The position numbers and the translations under genes were made by a program. From contig JAKFXU010000075.1 in assembly GCA_021731215.1 (NCBI GenBank), positions 1 to 19,656 on the forward strand: a stretch of 19,656 nucleotides of DNA, written 5' to 3'. Position 1 is the stretch's first letter. Every line of letters begins with the position of its first letter. Below are positions 7,693-15,009 of the stretch, piece after piece. This stretch comes from Rhodoferax sp. GTDB taxonomy: Bacteria; Pseudomonadota; Gammaproteobacteria; Burkholderiales; Burkholderiaceae_C. The notes beneath the pieces are model-generated. The model was not told the origin of the DNA. It did no database searches and saw only the letters and a list, made by a program, of their open reading frames with translations.

Positions 7693-8523
7693 ATGGAGAC
7701 CACATTGCCAATGGAACCAATTAACCAAGCTGCGGCGGATCGTCTGATCACAGCGGCACGCTTGTCCCTGTCCTGCCTGGACCTGACCGACCTCAATGAA
7801 CACAGCAGCCAAGCCGATGTGGAAGGGTTATGCTGGCGTGCCATGGGCGCCGGTGGTGCTTTACCGCCGGTTGCCGCGGTCTGCGTGTGGCCCAGGCTGG
7901 CAGCCTTTGCGCGCAAACAATTGCCCCCTTCGATCGCGGTGGCCGCCGTGGTGAATTTTCCTGGGGGTGACCAGTCCCCGGAAAGCGTTTTGCGCGAGGT
8001 CGAACAGGTGCTTCAAGCCGGTGCGCAAGAGCTTGATTGTGTGTTGCCTTACCGTCGTTTACTGGCCGGTGATGCGGCTGCCTGCGCCGATATGCTGAAA
8101 AGCGTTCGCGCGGCCTCCGCAGGGCTGGTGTTAAAGGTCATTTTGGAAACCGGTGAATTGCAGCGGCCAGAACTCATTGTGCAAGCCAGCCAGATAGCGC
8201 TGGACTTCGGGGCCGATTTTCTGAAAACCAGTACCGGCAAAACACCGCAAGGGGCAAGTGTGGAAGCAGCGCGCATTATGTTGCAGTCGATTTCAGCGCA
8301 CAGCCGCGCGCAGCGCCTTGGCTTCAAGGCGTCGGGTGGCCTGCGGACCATGGCCGACGTACTGCCCTACCTGGATTTGGTGCAAGAGATATTAGGGCCG
8401 AAAGCTCTGGTTCCCTCTCGTTTTCGCCTTGGCGCCAGCAGCTTGTGGGGCGACATTGCACAACTATTGGGCGTCTCCGGTAGGGGGGTTCAAGCAAATT
8501 CAAGCTCTAAACACGTTTATTAA
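7693..8523 (+). CDS. deoC: Deoxyribose-phosphate aldolase
   Basis: A 276-residue TIM-barrel class I aldolase that splits 2-deoxyribose 5-phosphate into acetaldehyde and glyceraldehyde 3-phosphate. The Schiff-base Lys is in FLKTSTGK (Lys178), the second active-site Lys in GFKASGG (Lys212), and the catalytic Asp in ELDCVLPYR (Asp115), matching E. coli DeoC Lys167, Lys201 and Asp102. FRLGASSLW near the end is the phosphate-binding segment. ATG 7693 is preceded by GGAG at 7680-7683 inside the PNP gene; an in-frame ATG at 7711 has no ribosome site. Length fits the E. coli type rather than the shorter Bacillus type. The tail after LLGVSG is slightly extended and poorly conserved. Confidence 0.95.
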   Translation: METTLPMEPINQAAADRLITAARLSLSCLDLTDLNEHSSQADVEGLCWRAMGAGGALPPVAAVCVWPRLAAFARKQLPPSIAVAAVVNFPGGDQSPESVLREVEQVLQAGAQELDCVLPYRRLLAGDAAACADMLKSVRAASAGLVLKVILETGELQRPELIVQASQIALDFGADFLKTSTGKTPQGASVEAARIMLQSISAHSRAQRLGFKASGGLRTMADVLPYLDLVQEILGPKALVPSRFRLGASSLWGDIAQLLGVSGRGVQANSSSKHVY

Positions 8524-8529
8524 TAATTT

Positions 8530-8649
8530 TGCGGGACAGACCGCAGTTACATGCGCAATCGGCTCGTCCCGATTGCGGGGAAGTGAACAAGCTCTGTCAC
8601 CAACTAATCGTCAGATGTTGGCTGTTCGCCAGCTCTGTCCCCAACTGAT
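8530..8649. repeat. Short palindromic, possibly REP/MITE-like element between deoC and deoA
   Basis: The 133-base gap is the only sizeable break inside the deo genes and is full of structure. It has a hairpin TGCGG/CCGCA (8530-8534, 8541-8545), a perfect 9-bp hairpin CGCAATCGG/CCGATTGCG with a 6-base loop (8554-8577), and an 18-base direct repeat with two mismatches (8591-8608 and 8632-8649, consensus GCTCTGTCMCCAACTRAT). The left edge holds GGGACAGA (8533-8540), whose exact reverse complement TCTGTCCC is at 8634-8641 in the second repeat copy, so the element is bounded by inverted ends. From memory, GGGGACAGA-type ends recur in REP-like repeats of proteobacteria; that assignment is not checked. 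No T run follows the hairpins. Confidence 0.5.
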
Positions 8650-8656
8650 TAAATTC

Positions 8657-9991
8657 ATGCTTGCACAAGAAATCATACGAGCCAAGCGCGATGGCGAAGA
8701 ACTCACGCCTGAGCAGATTCAGAACTTTGTCCGGGGGCTTGTCAACGGCGCCTGGAGTGAAGGCCAAACCGCCGCGCTGGCGATGGCGGTGTACTTTCAA
8801 GGCATGAACATGAGCGAGCGGGTGGCCTTGACCCAGGCGATGAAGCGCTCAGGCGAGGTGATCGATTGGGCATCGGCACATCTGCCAGGCCCCGTGCTCG
8901 ACAAGCACTCGACCGGCGGCGTGGGTGACAAAGTCAGCCTCATGCTGGCCCCCATGATCGCAGCCTGTGGTGCCTATGTGCCCATGATTTCGGGTCGTGG
9001 CCTCGGGCATACCGGTGGCACATTGGATAAATTTGACAGCATCCAGGGCTATCAGACTGCCCCCAGTCTGGATCTGCTGCGGCGCACGGTGCGGGATGTC
9101 GGTTGCGCCATCATCGGCCAGACCGCTGACCTGGCGCCTGCTGACCGGCGGCTTTACGCCATCCGTGATGTCACCGCCACCGTCGAGTCGGTGGCGCTGA
9201 TTACCGCCAGCATCTTGTCCAAAAAGCTGGCAGCAGGCTTGCAAGGCCTGGTCATGGACGTGAAGGTGGGAGATGGTGCTTTTGCCAGCGACATGCCGAT
9301 GGCGAGAGATCTCGCCCATTCACTGGTCCAGGTCGCGCAAGGCGCTGGCTTGCCAACGCGAGCCTTGATCACTGACATGAACCAAGTGCTGGGGCACAGT
9401 TGCGGTAACGCGGTTGAAATGCGGGAAGCCATCGATTTTTTGACCGGTAGCTACCGCGACTCACGGCTGCTCGAGGTCACGCGTGCATTGGGAGCGCAAA
9501 TGCTGCTTATTGGCGGCCTGGCTGCTGATGTTGAAGATGCCCTGGGGCAACTGGATCGGGCTTTGCAAAGCGGCGCCGCCGCCGAGCGCTTTGCCCGCAT
9601 GGTGAGTGCACTTGGCGGGCCTGCAGATTTGATCGATCGACCCGAATTTCATTTGCCTGCAGCACCCGTGCAAACCCAAGTCATCGCACCGCAGTCCGGT
9701 TGGATCGGTGGCATGCAAACCCGCCACATTGGCGTACTGGTGATCGAGTTGGGGGGTGGGCGCCGACGCGCTGCAGACAGCATCAACCACAGCGTTGGCT
9801 TTTCTAACGTGATTGGCGTCGGCCAACGCGTCGAAGCCGGACAGGTGATCGCGCGGGTCCACGCGGCCGATGAGGATTCGGCTATTCATGCAGGCCAGTC
9901 CTTATTGCGCGCACTCACATTTTCTGATAGTCCCTGCACCAGTCCAGCCGCCATTGTAGAAATCATCCATGAAGAAGGAGTCCCCTTGTGA
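8657..9991 (+). CDS. deoA: Thymidine phosphorylase
   Basis: A 444-residue cytoplasmic enzyme that phosphorolyses thymidine and deoxyuridine to thymine/uracil plus deoxyribose 1-phosphate. It follows E. coli DeoA (440 residues) almost end to end: LAQEIIRAKRDG at the N-terminus, the phosphate-binding DKHSTGGVGDK (residues 82-92), SGRGLGHTGGTLDK (112-125), SILSKKLAAGLQGLVMDVK, and GGGRR plus SVGFSNV near the C-terminus. ATG 8657 matches the start of the family. The 76 open codons upstream (from 8429) lie in deoC and the repeat and are not conserved. No clear Shine-Dalgarno precedes this ATG; the repeat element ends about seven bases before it. The stop overlaps the deoB start as GTGA. Its free bases are the substrates of the preT-preA block. 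Confidence 0.95.
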   Translation: MLAQEIIRAKRDGEELTPEQIQNFVRGLVNGAWSEGQTAALAMAVYFQGMNMSERVALTQAMKRSGEVIDWASAHLPGPVLDKHSTGGVGDKVSLMLAPMIAACGAYVPMISGRGLGHTGGTLDKFDSIQGYQTAPSLDLLRRTVRDVGCAIIGQTADLAPADRRLYAIRDVTATVESVALITASILSKKLAAGLQGLVMDVKVGDGAFASDMPMARDLAHSLVQVAQGAGLPTRALITDMNQVLGHSCGNAVEMREAIDFLTGSYRDSRLLEVTRALGAQMLLIGGLAADVEDALGQLDRALQSGAAAERFARMVSALGGPADLIDRPEFHLPAAPVQTQVIAPQSGWIGGMQTRHIGVLVIELGGGRRRAADSINHSVGFSNVIGVGQRVEAGQVIARVHAADEDSAIHAGQSLLRALTFSDSPCTSPAAIVEIIHEEGVPL

Positions 9992-11193
9992 CACGGGCGG
10001 TGGTTCTGGTTTTGGATTCATTGGGCATCGGATGCGCACCCGATGCGGCGCACTTTGGTGACGTGGGCGCCTCCACGCTGGGCAGCATCGCGCGTTGGTG
10101 CCAAGCGCAGCAAAGACCGCTGCGTATTCCACATCTGTTGCGCCTGGGCCTGGGCCACGCAGCCGAGTCGGCGACAGGCCATTGGCCAGAGGGTCTCGAG
10201 CGCATCGAGCCTCACGGTGCCATTTACGGTGCAGCGGCTGAGCAAAGTCTGGGCAAGGACACCCCCAGCGGTCACTGGGAAATGATGGCTTGCCCGGTCA
10301 ACTTCGATTGGGGGTACTTTCCGCGTCAGGATAACGCCAGTGTTTTTCCGGCTGATTTAATGCAAGAGTGGTACCGCGCTTGTGGCTTGGTCGGTAGCTT
10401 GGGCAACTGTCACGCCAGCGGCACAGAAATCCTTGAGCGTTTGGGTGAAGAGCATGTGCGCACGGGCTGGCCAATTTGCTACACCAGCGCCGACAGCGTG
10501 TTCCAAGTGGCGGCGCATGAAGCCGATTTCGGGCTGCAAAGACTCTATCGAATTTGCGAAATTGCCAAACCCATTTTTGATCGCACGCATATTGCGCGTG
10601 TCATCGCGCGTCCATTCGTGGGCGAGGGGGGGCGCTACACCCGCACCGGGCATCGCCGTGACTACACCACACCGCCGCCTGGGGAAACTTTGCTTGATCG
10701 TCTGGTGGAGCAAGGCCGCGAGGTGCATGCGGTGGGAAAAATCCCTGACATTTTTGCCCATCGCGGTATCACCCACAGTTACAAGGCAGACGGCAATGCC
10801 GCTTTGTTCTCACAAACCTTGCAGGCTCTCGACGCATGTCCAGACGGTGGGTTGGTGTTTGCCAATCTGGTGGACTTTGACATGCTTTACGGCCACCGCC
10901 GTGATGTAGCCGGTTATGCGCGTGCGTTAGAAGAATTCGATGCTGTGCTGCCACAGTTGCAGTCGCGCTTGAAGCCCGGTGATTTGCTAGCCTTGACCGC
11001 TGACCACGGCTGTGACCCCACCTGGCCAGGCTCTGACCATACACGCGAATATGTTCCGTTGCTGTTCACCGGCCCCGCATGTCCCCAGACCAAAGCGCTT
11101 GGAGTACGGCGCAGCTTTGCAGATTTGGGACAAACGCTGGCATCATTTTTCGGTGTAGGCGCAATGGCCTATGGAAGCGCCTGCTGGGAATGA
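9988..11193 (+). CDS. deoB: Phosphopentomutase
   Basis: A 401-residue member of the alkaline-phosphatase/phosphoglycerate-mutase superfamily that interconverts (deoxy)ribose 1-phosphate and 5-phosphate, linking DeoA and PNP to DeoC. The first metal Asp is in VLVLDSLGIG (Asp10). GKDTPSGHWEMM contains the Thr that is phosphorylated in the family (Thr92), and TADHGCDPTWPGSDHTRE carries the Asp/His cluster for the second metal site. GTG 9988 is the start: AGGAG at 9976-9980 is 7 bases upstream and the GTGA overlap with deoA indicates translational coupling. Length is normal. A 70-base gap follows before psuK. Confidence 0.95.
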   Translation: MTRAVVLVLDSLGIGCAPDAAHFGDVGASTLGSIARWCQAQQRPLRIPHLLRLGLGHAAESATGHWPEGLERIEPHGAIYGAAAEQSLGKDTPSGHWEMMACPVNFDWGYFPRQDNASVFPADLMQEWYRACGLVGSLGNCHASGTEILERLGEEHVRTGWPICYTSADSVFQVAAHEADFGLQRLYRICEIAKPIFDRTHIARVIARPFVGEGGRYTRTGHRRDYTTPPPGETLLDRLVEQGREVHAVGKIPDIFAHRGITHSYKADGNAALFSQTLQALDACPDGGLVFANLVDFDMLYGHRRDVAGYARALEEFDAVLPQLQSRLKPGDLLALTADHGCDPTWPGSDHTREYVPLLFTGPACPQTKALGVRRSFADLGQTLASFFGVGAMAYGSACWE

Positions 11194-11263
11194 GGCCGAC
11201 GCGAACGCTTGTTCAAAAAGCAGCAACATGTCCGAGCTGAAAGTTTAACCGGCGCCAATAACC

Positions 11264-12247
11264 ATGACTGCACACCTACCATCGACACGACTTTCGAATG
11301 ACTTCGTCAAGTTGCCGAAATACATTGCAGTGATTGGCGGGGCCAATATGGATATCAGTGCTCAGACCAGCGTAGCCCTGGCGACCGCTGATTCGACAGC
11401 GGGACATATTCATTGTTTCCCGGGTGGCGTGGCCCGAAACGTCGCTGAAAACCTGGCTCGTCTGGGGCACATCACGCGCCTTGTCAGCGCAGTGGGCGAA
11501 GATGTTTTCGGGAGACATTTACTAGATGCCACGCGGGCGGCGGGCGTTGACGTTGCAGCGTTTTTCGTCTTGCCTTCGCAAAGAACAGCAAGCTATCTTT
11601 CCTTGCATGGCCCGGACGGGGATATGGCAGTGGCTGTAAATGACATGGCCCTGTTGGAGTGTCTAACGCCCGAGGTTCTGCGCAACTATACGGGAGTTTT
11701 TGACGCCGCAACCTGCATGGTTGTGGATTGCAACCTGACCCCTGTCGCATTGGAATGGCTGATGGCTCATGCGTCTATGGCCGCGGTTTTTGCTGATGGC
11801 GTCTCGGTTGTAAAATGCAAGAGGATCGCCCCCTGGCTTGGGCGGATCCATACCCTTAAAGTAAACCGGCTTGAGGCGCAGGCTCTGAGCGGCCAAACGG
11901 CGATGTCAGCGCCTGAGGCGTGCCTCGCCGCGGCGTATTTGCACCAATTGGGCGTGACTAACGTGGTGGTCAGTTTGGGCGAACAGGGCGTTTGCTGGTG
12001 TGATGCGCAAGGTGTTACCGGACACCGTCCCGCAAGACGGGTCAGTGTGGTGAATACAACTGGCGCCGGGGATGCATTGTTGGCCGGCTTGGTGCACGCT
12101 TTTGTACGCGGCATGCCGCTTTCGCAGTCGGTGGAATTTGCCATGGCGTGCGCCGAGTTGACCTTAGCCAGTAAATTTGCCAACGACCCCCTACTCTCGG
12201 TGACGGCGGTCCAAAAACTGTTGTCTGCCAGTTCCCTGCAATTTTGA
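11264..12247 (+). CDS. psuK: Pseudouridine kinase (PfkB family)
   Basis: A 327-residue ribokinase-family enzyme expected to phosphorylate pseudouridine to pseudouridine 5'-phosphate. It contains IGGANMDI (residues 24-31), FPGGVARNVAENLARLG (52-68) and TGAGDALLAG, with catalytic base Asp270. It resembles E. coli PsuK throughout, including VNDM, VVDCNL and HTLK.NRLEA, and sits directly before psuG, which fixes the substrate guess. Two family-conserved prolines differ: the segment usually FVDPVS reads FADGVS, and the usual KPN reads KVN (199-201). The ATG at 11264 lacks an obvious ribosome site and the first 18 residues are not conserved, so the real start may lie further in. psuG starts 14 bases after the stop. 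Confidence 0.88.
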   Translation: MTAHLPSTRLSNDFVKLPKYIAVIGGANMDISAQTSVALATADSTAGHIHCFPGGVARNVAENLARLGHITRLVSAVGEDVFGRHLLDATRAAGVDVAAFFVLPSQRTASYLSLHGPDGDMAVAVNDMALLECLTPEVLRNYTGVFDAATCMVVDCNLTPVALEWLMAHASMAAVFADGVSVVKCKRIAPWLGRIHTLKVNRLEAQALSGQTAMSAPEACLAAAYLHQLGVTNVVVSLGEQGVCWCDAQGVTGHRPARRVSVVNTTGAGDALLAGLVHAFVRGMPLSQSVEFAMACAELTLASKFANDPLLSVTAVQKLLSASSLQF

Positions 12248-12261
12248 CGGCCATTTCGTTT

Positions 12262-13194
12262 ATGTTGAATCCTTCTTTTCTTGATGTTTCGCCTGAAGTA
12301 GAGCGTGCCCTGGGCAACGCTGTTCCCGTGGTTGCACTGGAATCCACCATCATCTCTCACGGTATGCCTTATCCCAGAAACGTACAGACAGCCATGCTGG
12401 TGGAAGCTGAGGTCAGAACGCATGGTGCGGTACCTGCAACGATAGCCATCATCGATGGCAGACTCAAGGCAGGCCTGAGTGCGGGCGACATTGAGGCGCT
12501 TGGCCGAGGTGGACGCGCGGTGGTCAAGGTCAGTCGACGTGACATACCATTTATCGTCGCAGCGGGTCGCTCGGGGGCAACCACCGTGGCCTCTACGATG
12601 ATCATTGCGGCGATGGCGGGTATTCGTGTATTCGCCACCGGTGGCATTGGCGGTGTGCACCGCAATGCGCAGCAAAGTTTTGACATCTCTGCGGATCTTC
12701 AGGAGTTGGCGCAGACCCCTGTCGCAGTGGTCTGTGCGGGTGCAAAGTCGATACTTGATTTGGGATTGACACTGGAGTACCTCGAAACTCACGGAGTACC
12801 TGTGGTTGGATACCAGACGAACTCATTGCCGGCATTTTTTACCCGCGACAGCGAATTTTCGGTGGACTACTGTCTGGATACTGCGGCGCAAGTTGCGCGC
12901 GTCTTGCATGTCAAATGGGCCATGTCGCTCAAGGGTGGCATGGTAATTGCCAATCCGATTCCACAAGAGTTTGCAATGTCGCGTGACGTTATTGGCCGTG
13001 CAATTGCTCAGGCATTGGAGGAGGCACATGCACAGAGAATCAGTGGTAAGGAATCGACCCCTTTTTTACTGGCACGGGTATGTGAGCTCACGGGGGGCGA
13101 CAGTCTCGTGGCCAATATCGAGTTGGTGTTGAACAATGCACGTCTGGCGGCTGCAATTGGCGCTGAGTTATGTGTCCTGGATCGGCGTTGGTAA
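12262..13194 (+). CDS. psuG: Pseudouridine-5'-phosphate glycosidase
   Basis: A 310-residue enzyme that breaks the C-C glycosidic bond of pseudouridine 5'-phosphate to give uracil and ribose 5-phosphate. It tracks E. coli PsuG with a constant offset of four residues, and the catalytic and metal residues are all in place: Glu27 in ALEST, Lys89 in VVKVSRRD, Asp145 in FDISADL and Lys162 in CAGAKS. GKESTPFLLARV and ELTGGDSL near the end are also family hallmarks. ATG 12262 gives the expected N-terminus (FLDVSPEV). A TTG at 12244 overlapping the psuK stop is a possible alternative. Uracil released here is the substrate of the reductive pathway encoded next. Confidence 0.96.
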   Translation: MLNPSFLDVSPEVERALGNAVPVVALESTIISHGMPYPRNVQTAMLVEAEVRTHGAVPATIAIIDGRLKAGLSAGDIEALGRGGRAVVKVSRRDIPFIVAAGRSGATTVASTMIIAAMAGIRVFATGGIGGVHRNAQQSFDISADLQELAQTPVAVVCAGAKSILDLGLTLEYLETHGVPVVGYQTNSLPAFFTRDSEFSVDYCLDTAAQVARVLHVKWAMSLKGGMVIANPIPQEFAMSRDVIGRAIAQALEEAHAQRISGKESTPFLLARVCELTGGDSLVANIELVLNNARLAAAIGAELCVLDRRW

Positions 13195-13195
13195 A

Positions 13196-13227
13196 TGAAT
13201 CGAAGAAAATCTGTGTGGCTTGATTCA
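13196..13227 (+). terminator. Weak hairpin just after psuG
   Basis: TGAATC (13196-13201) plus AAG (13203-13205) pair with CTT (13219-13221) plus GATTCA (13222-13227), giving nine pairs with one bulged G and a 13-base loop. It begins 2 bases after the psuG stop. There is no T run, so it is not a standard intrinsic terminator; it may stabilise or trim the 3' end of the block 1 transcript. Confidence 0.25.
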
Positions 13228-13370
13228 ACGCGACTTCACAGGCGAAAAATTACTGGGGCGGCGAAATAGTTGTTTCCTGTTGAAGTGAGAAGATGATTGC
13301 TCCTGACCAAGACAACAGGACTTATTGTCGGTGAATGATGTGGAACCCGCTTATGCGTGGCCACAGACGC

Positions 13371-13386
13371 TCTGCCAACTGGCAGA
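13371..13386. promoter_or_regulatory. 16-bp palindrome, possible operator of unknown regulator
   Basis: TCTGCCA-AC-TGGCAGA is a perfect 7-bp inverted repeat around 2 bases. The spacer is too short for a good RNA loop, so a DNA-binding site is the better reading. It has the same 7-2-7 layout as the RutR-like site 204 bases downstream but different half-sites. No promoter elements adjoin it convincingly. Confidence 0.35.
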
Positions 13387-13533
13387 CTCGGGTATTGCAG
13401 AGGGTTGAGTGCGACGGTACCCCCTGTTTGGTGTGACTGTCAATGTATGCATTGCAATATATACGCATCGGTGACGCCCGCCCCCTTGCGCTGCCGCCAC
13501 CCGCGTCGCCTGGGCGTTGGGGCAAACCCCTAG

Positions 13534-13562
13534 TTGCATCCTGGCATTCCTATTGCTAGTAT
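13534..13562 (+). promoter_or_regulatory. Probable promoter of the preT operon (extended -10)
   Basis: TTGCAT (13534-13539) and TAGTAT (13557-13562) are 17 bases apart, and TGC directly before the -10 gives an extended -10 TGn motif. The predicted transcription start is near 13569-13570, so the RutR-like operator at 13575-13590 would lie just downstream of it. The -35 match is modest; position and the operator raise confidence. Confidence 0.5.
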
Positions 13563-13574
13563 CGAATCATTAAG

Positions 13575-13590
13575 TTGACCAAATGGTCAG
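13575..13590. promoter_or_regulatory. RutR/PydR-type operator
   Basis: TTGACCAAATGGTCAG matches the published E. coli RutR consensus TTGACCANNTGGTCAA at every defined position except the last (13 of 14 defined positions, 15 of 16 overall). RutR is a TetR-family repressor released by uracil (and thymine) and controls pyrimidine degradation. Here the site lies about 35 bases before the preT start and just after a plausible promoter, the right place to block transcription until uracil accumulates. No rutR gene is in the window. Confidence 0.85.
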
Positions 13591-13625
13591 TTTTGAATTT
13601 TTACTTCAACCCAGGAGTTGCCCGC

Positions 13626-14972
13626 GTGTCCACTTCCTCCGCACCCGACGTTCGCCCGGCCCGCCTGAGCGCCGACGAATACGCCCGCCGCTTCTCTGAC
13701 GCCAACCCACCCATGAGCGCGGGGCAGGCGGTGCTGGAGGCCGAACGCTGCCTCTACTGCTTTGATGCGCCCTGCGCCACTGCATGCCCGACCCGCATTG
13801 ATGTGCCCTCCTTCATCCGCCGCATTGCCGATGGCAATCTGCGCGGCGCGGCGCGCAGCATTCTGGAAGCCAACCCGCTGGGCGGCATGTGCGCCCGGGT
13901 CTGCCCGACCGAGGTGCTGTGTGAACAGGTGTGCGTGCGCAACACGCAAGAGGGCAAGCCCGTGGCCATTGGCCGCCTGCAACGCCACGCGGTGGATGCC
14001 GCCATGGAAGACGACAAACCCCTGTTCACACGGGCCGCGCCCACGGGCAAGCGGGTGGCAGTGGTCGGCGCCGGCCCGGCCGGCCTGGCTTGCGCCCACA
14101 CGCTGGCACGTCTCGGGCACGAGGTGGTGATGTTCGATGCGCGCGCCAAAGCCGGCGGCCTCAATGAATATGGTCTGGCCGCCTACAAAACGCCGCAGGG
14201 CTTCGCCCAGCGCGAGCTGAACTGGTTGTTGTCGATTGGCGGCATCGAGGTGCGCAAGGGCTGGAAGCTCGAAAGTTCGGACCAACTCAAGGCACTGCAA
14301 AAGGACTATGACGCCCTGTTTTTGGGCTTGGGACTGGCTGGCACACCAAAACTGGGCATCCCGGGTGAAGAACTTGAAGGTGTTCAAGACGCAGTCGACT
14401 TCATTGCCACGCTGCGCCAGACCCTTGATTTGTCCACCCTGCCGATCGGTCGACGCGTAGTGGTGATTGGCGGGGGCATGACCGCGGTCGACGCCGCCGT
14501 GCAATCACGCCTGCTGGGCGCGCAGGCCGTGCACATGGTCTATCGGCGTGGCGTCGAAGCCATGTCGGCCTCGCTGGTGGAGCAGGATTGGGCGAAGACG
14601 CACGGCGTGACCATTCGCCATTGGCTCAGCCCGGTGGAGATTGTGGGCGCCAATGGTCAGGTCACTGGCGTGCGATTTGAGCGTCAGTCGCTGGTCAACG
14701 GCAAGCTCAGGCCCAGCGGCGAGTTTGAAGAGATCGAGGCCGACATGGTGTTCAAGGCCATCGGCCAGCAGATGCTCAGCACCGTGCTGGCCGCGTCCGG
14801 CATCGGGCTGGAGGGCGGGCGCATCGCCACGGGCGAAGACGGCCTGACCAGCCTACAGGGTGTTTGGGCCGGCGGCGACTGCCGAGCAGGTGGCCTGGAC
14901 CTGACAGTGGAGGCCGTGGCCCACGGCATGAGCTCTGCCACGGCCATTCACGCGCAACTCGCTGGCGTCTGA
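13626..14972 (+). CDS. preT: NAD(P)-dependent dihydropyrimidine dehydrogenase subunit PreT
   Basis: A 448-residue flavin and iron-sulfur subunit that takes electrons from NAD(P)H and passes them to PreA for reducing uracil and thymine. Residues 42-54 (CLYCFDAPCATAC) and 89-103 (CARVCPTEVLCEQVC) carry eight Cys for two N-terminal [4Fe-4S] clusters. The FAD-binding VVGAGPAGLACAHTL starts at 147, the pyridine-nucleotide-binding VVVIGGGMTAVDAA at about 278-291, and the C-terminal GGDCRAGGLDLTVEAVAHG is the usual FAD-closing segment. GTG 13626 is the start, with AGGAG at 13613-13617 eight bases upstream. An in-frame TTG at 13575 lies inside the operator and is rejected. It corresponds to the N-terminal half of mammalian dihydropyrimidine dehydrogenase. 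Confidence 0.95.
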   Translation: MSTSSAPDVRPARLSADEYARRFSDANPPMSAGQAVLEAERCLYCFDAPCATACPTRIDVPSFIRRIADGNLRGAARSILEANPLGGMCARVCPTEVLCEQVCVRNTQEGKPVAIGRLQRHAVDAAMEDDKPLFTRAAPTGKRVAVVGAGPAGLACAHTLARLGHEVVMFDARAKAGGLNEYGLAAYKTPQGFAQRELNWLLSIGGIEVRKGWKLESSDQLKALQKDYDALFLGLGLAGTPKLGIPGEELEGVQDAVDFIATLRQTLDLSTLPIGRRVVVIGGGMTAVDAAVQSRLLGAQAVHMVYRRGVEAMSASLVEQDWAKTHGVTIRHWLSPVEIVGANGQVTGVRFERQSLVNGKLRPSGEFEEIEADMVFKAIGQQMLSTVLAASGIGLEGGRIATGEDGLTSLQGVWAGGDCRAGGLDLTVEAVAHGMSSATAIHAQLAGV

Positions 14973-15009
14973 GGCCAGCAACCCGACACCCCTCATCACG
15001 GAGTTCTCC

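Larger units (their letters stand above)
13195..13625. other. 431-bp intergenic region between the nucleoside and pyrimidine-degradation blocks
   Basis: I see no convincing gene here. A minus-strand open stretch (13322-13525) has an unrecognisable, compositionally odd product. The region holds a hairpin after psuG, an 8-bp inverted repeat TCCTGTTG/CAACAGGA spanning 13275-13320 with a 30-base spacer, a 16-bp palindrome at 13371-13386, an AT-rich spot TGCAATATATAC (about 13449-13460), a short GGGGCAAACCCC inverted repeat (about 13519-13530), and a promoter/operator pair just before preT. The first half is lower in GC than the flanking preT gene. The number of inverted repeats suggests either a control region or remnants of a lost element. 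Confidence 0.6.

Noticed and set aside
8429..8656. N-terminal extension of DeoA
   Set aside because: The extra 76 residues come from the deoC 3' end and the repeat element; E. coli DeoA begins at the residue corresponding to 8657.
13322..13525. Minus-strand 67-codon frame in the intergenic region
   Set aside because: No ribosome site, no recognised motif, and it overlaps the palindrome; most likely chance.
13195..13625. A riboswitch or small RNA upstream of preT
   Set aside because: No known riboswitch core was recognised, and the predicted promoter leaves a leader of only about 55 bases, too short for most.
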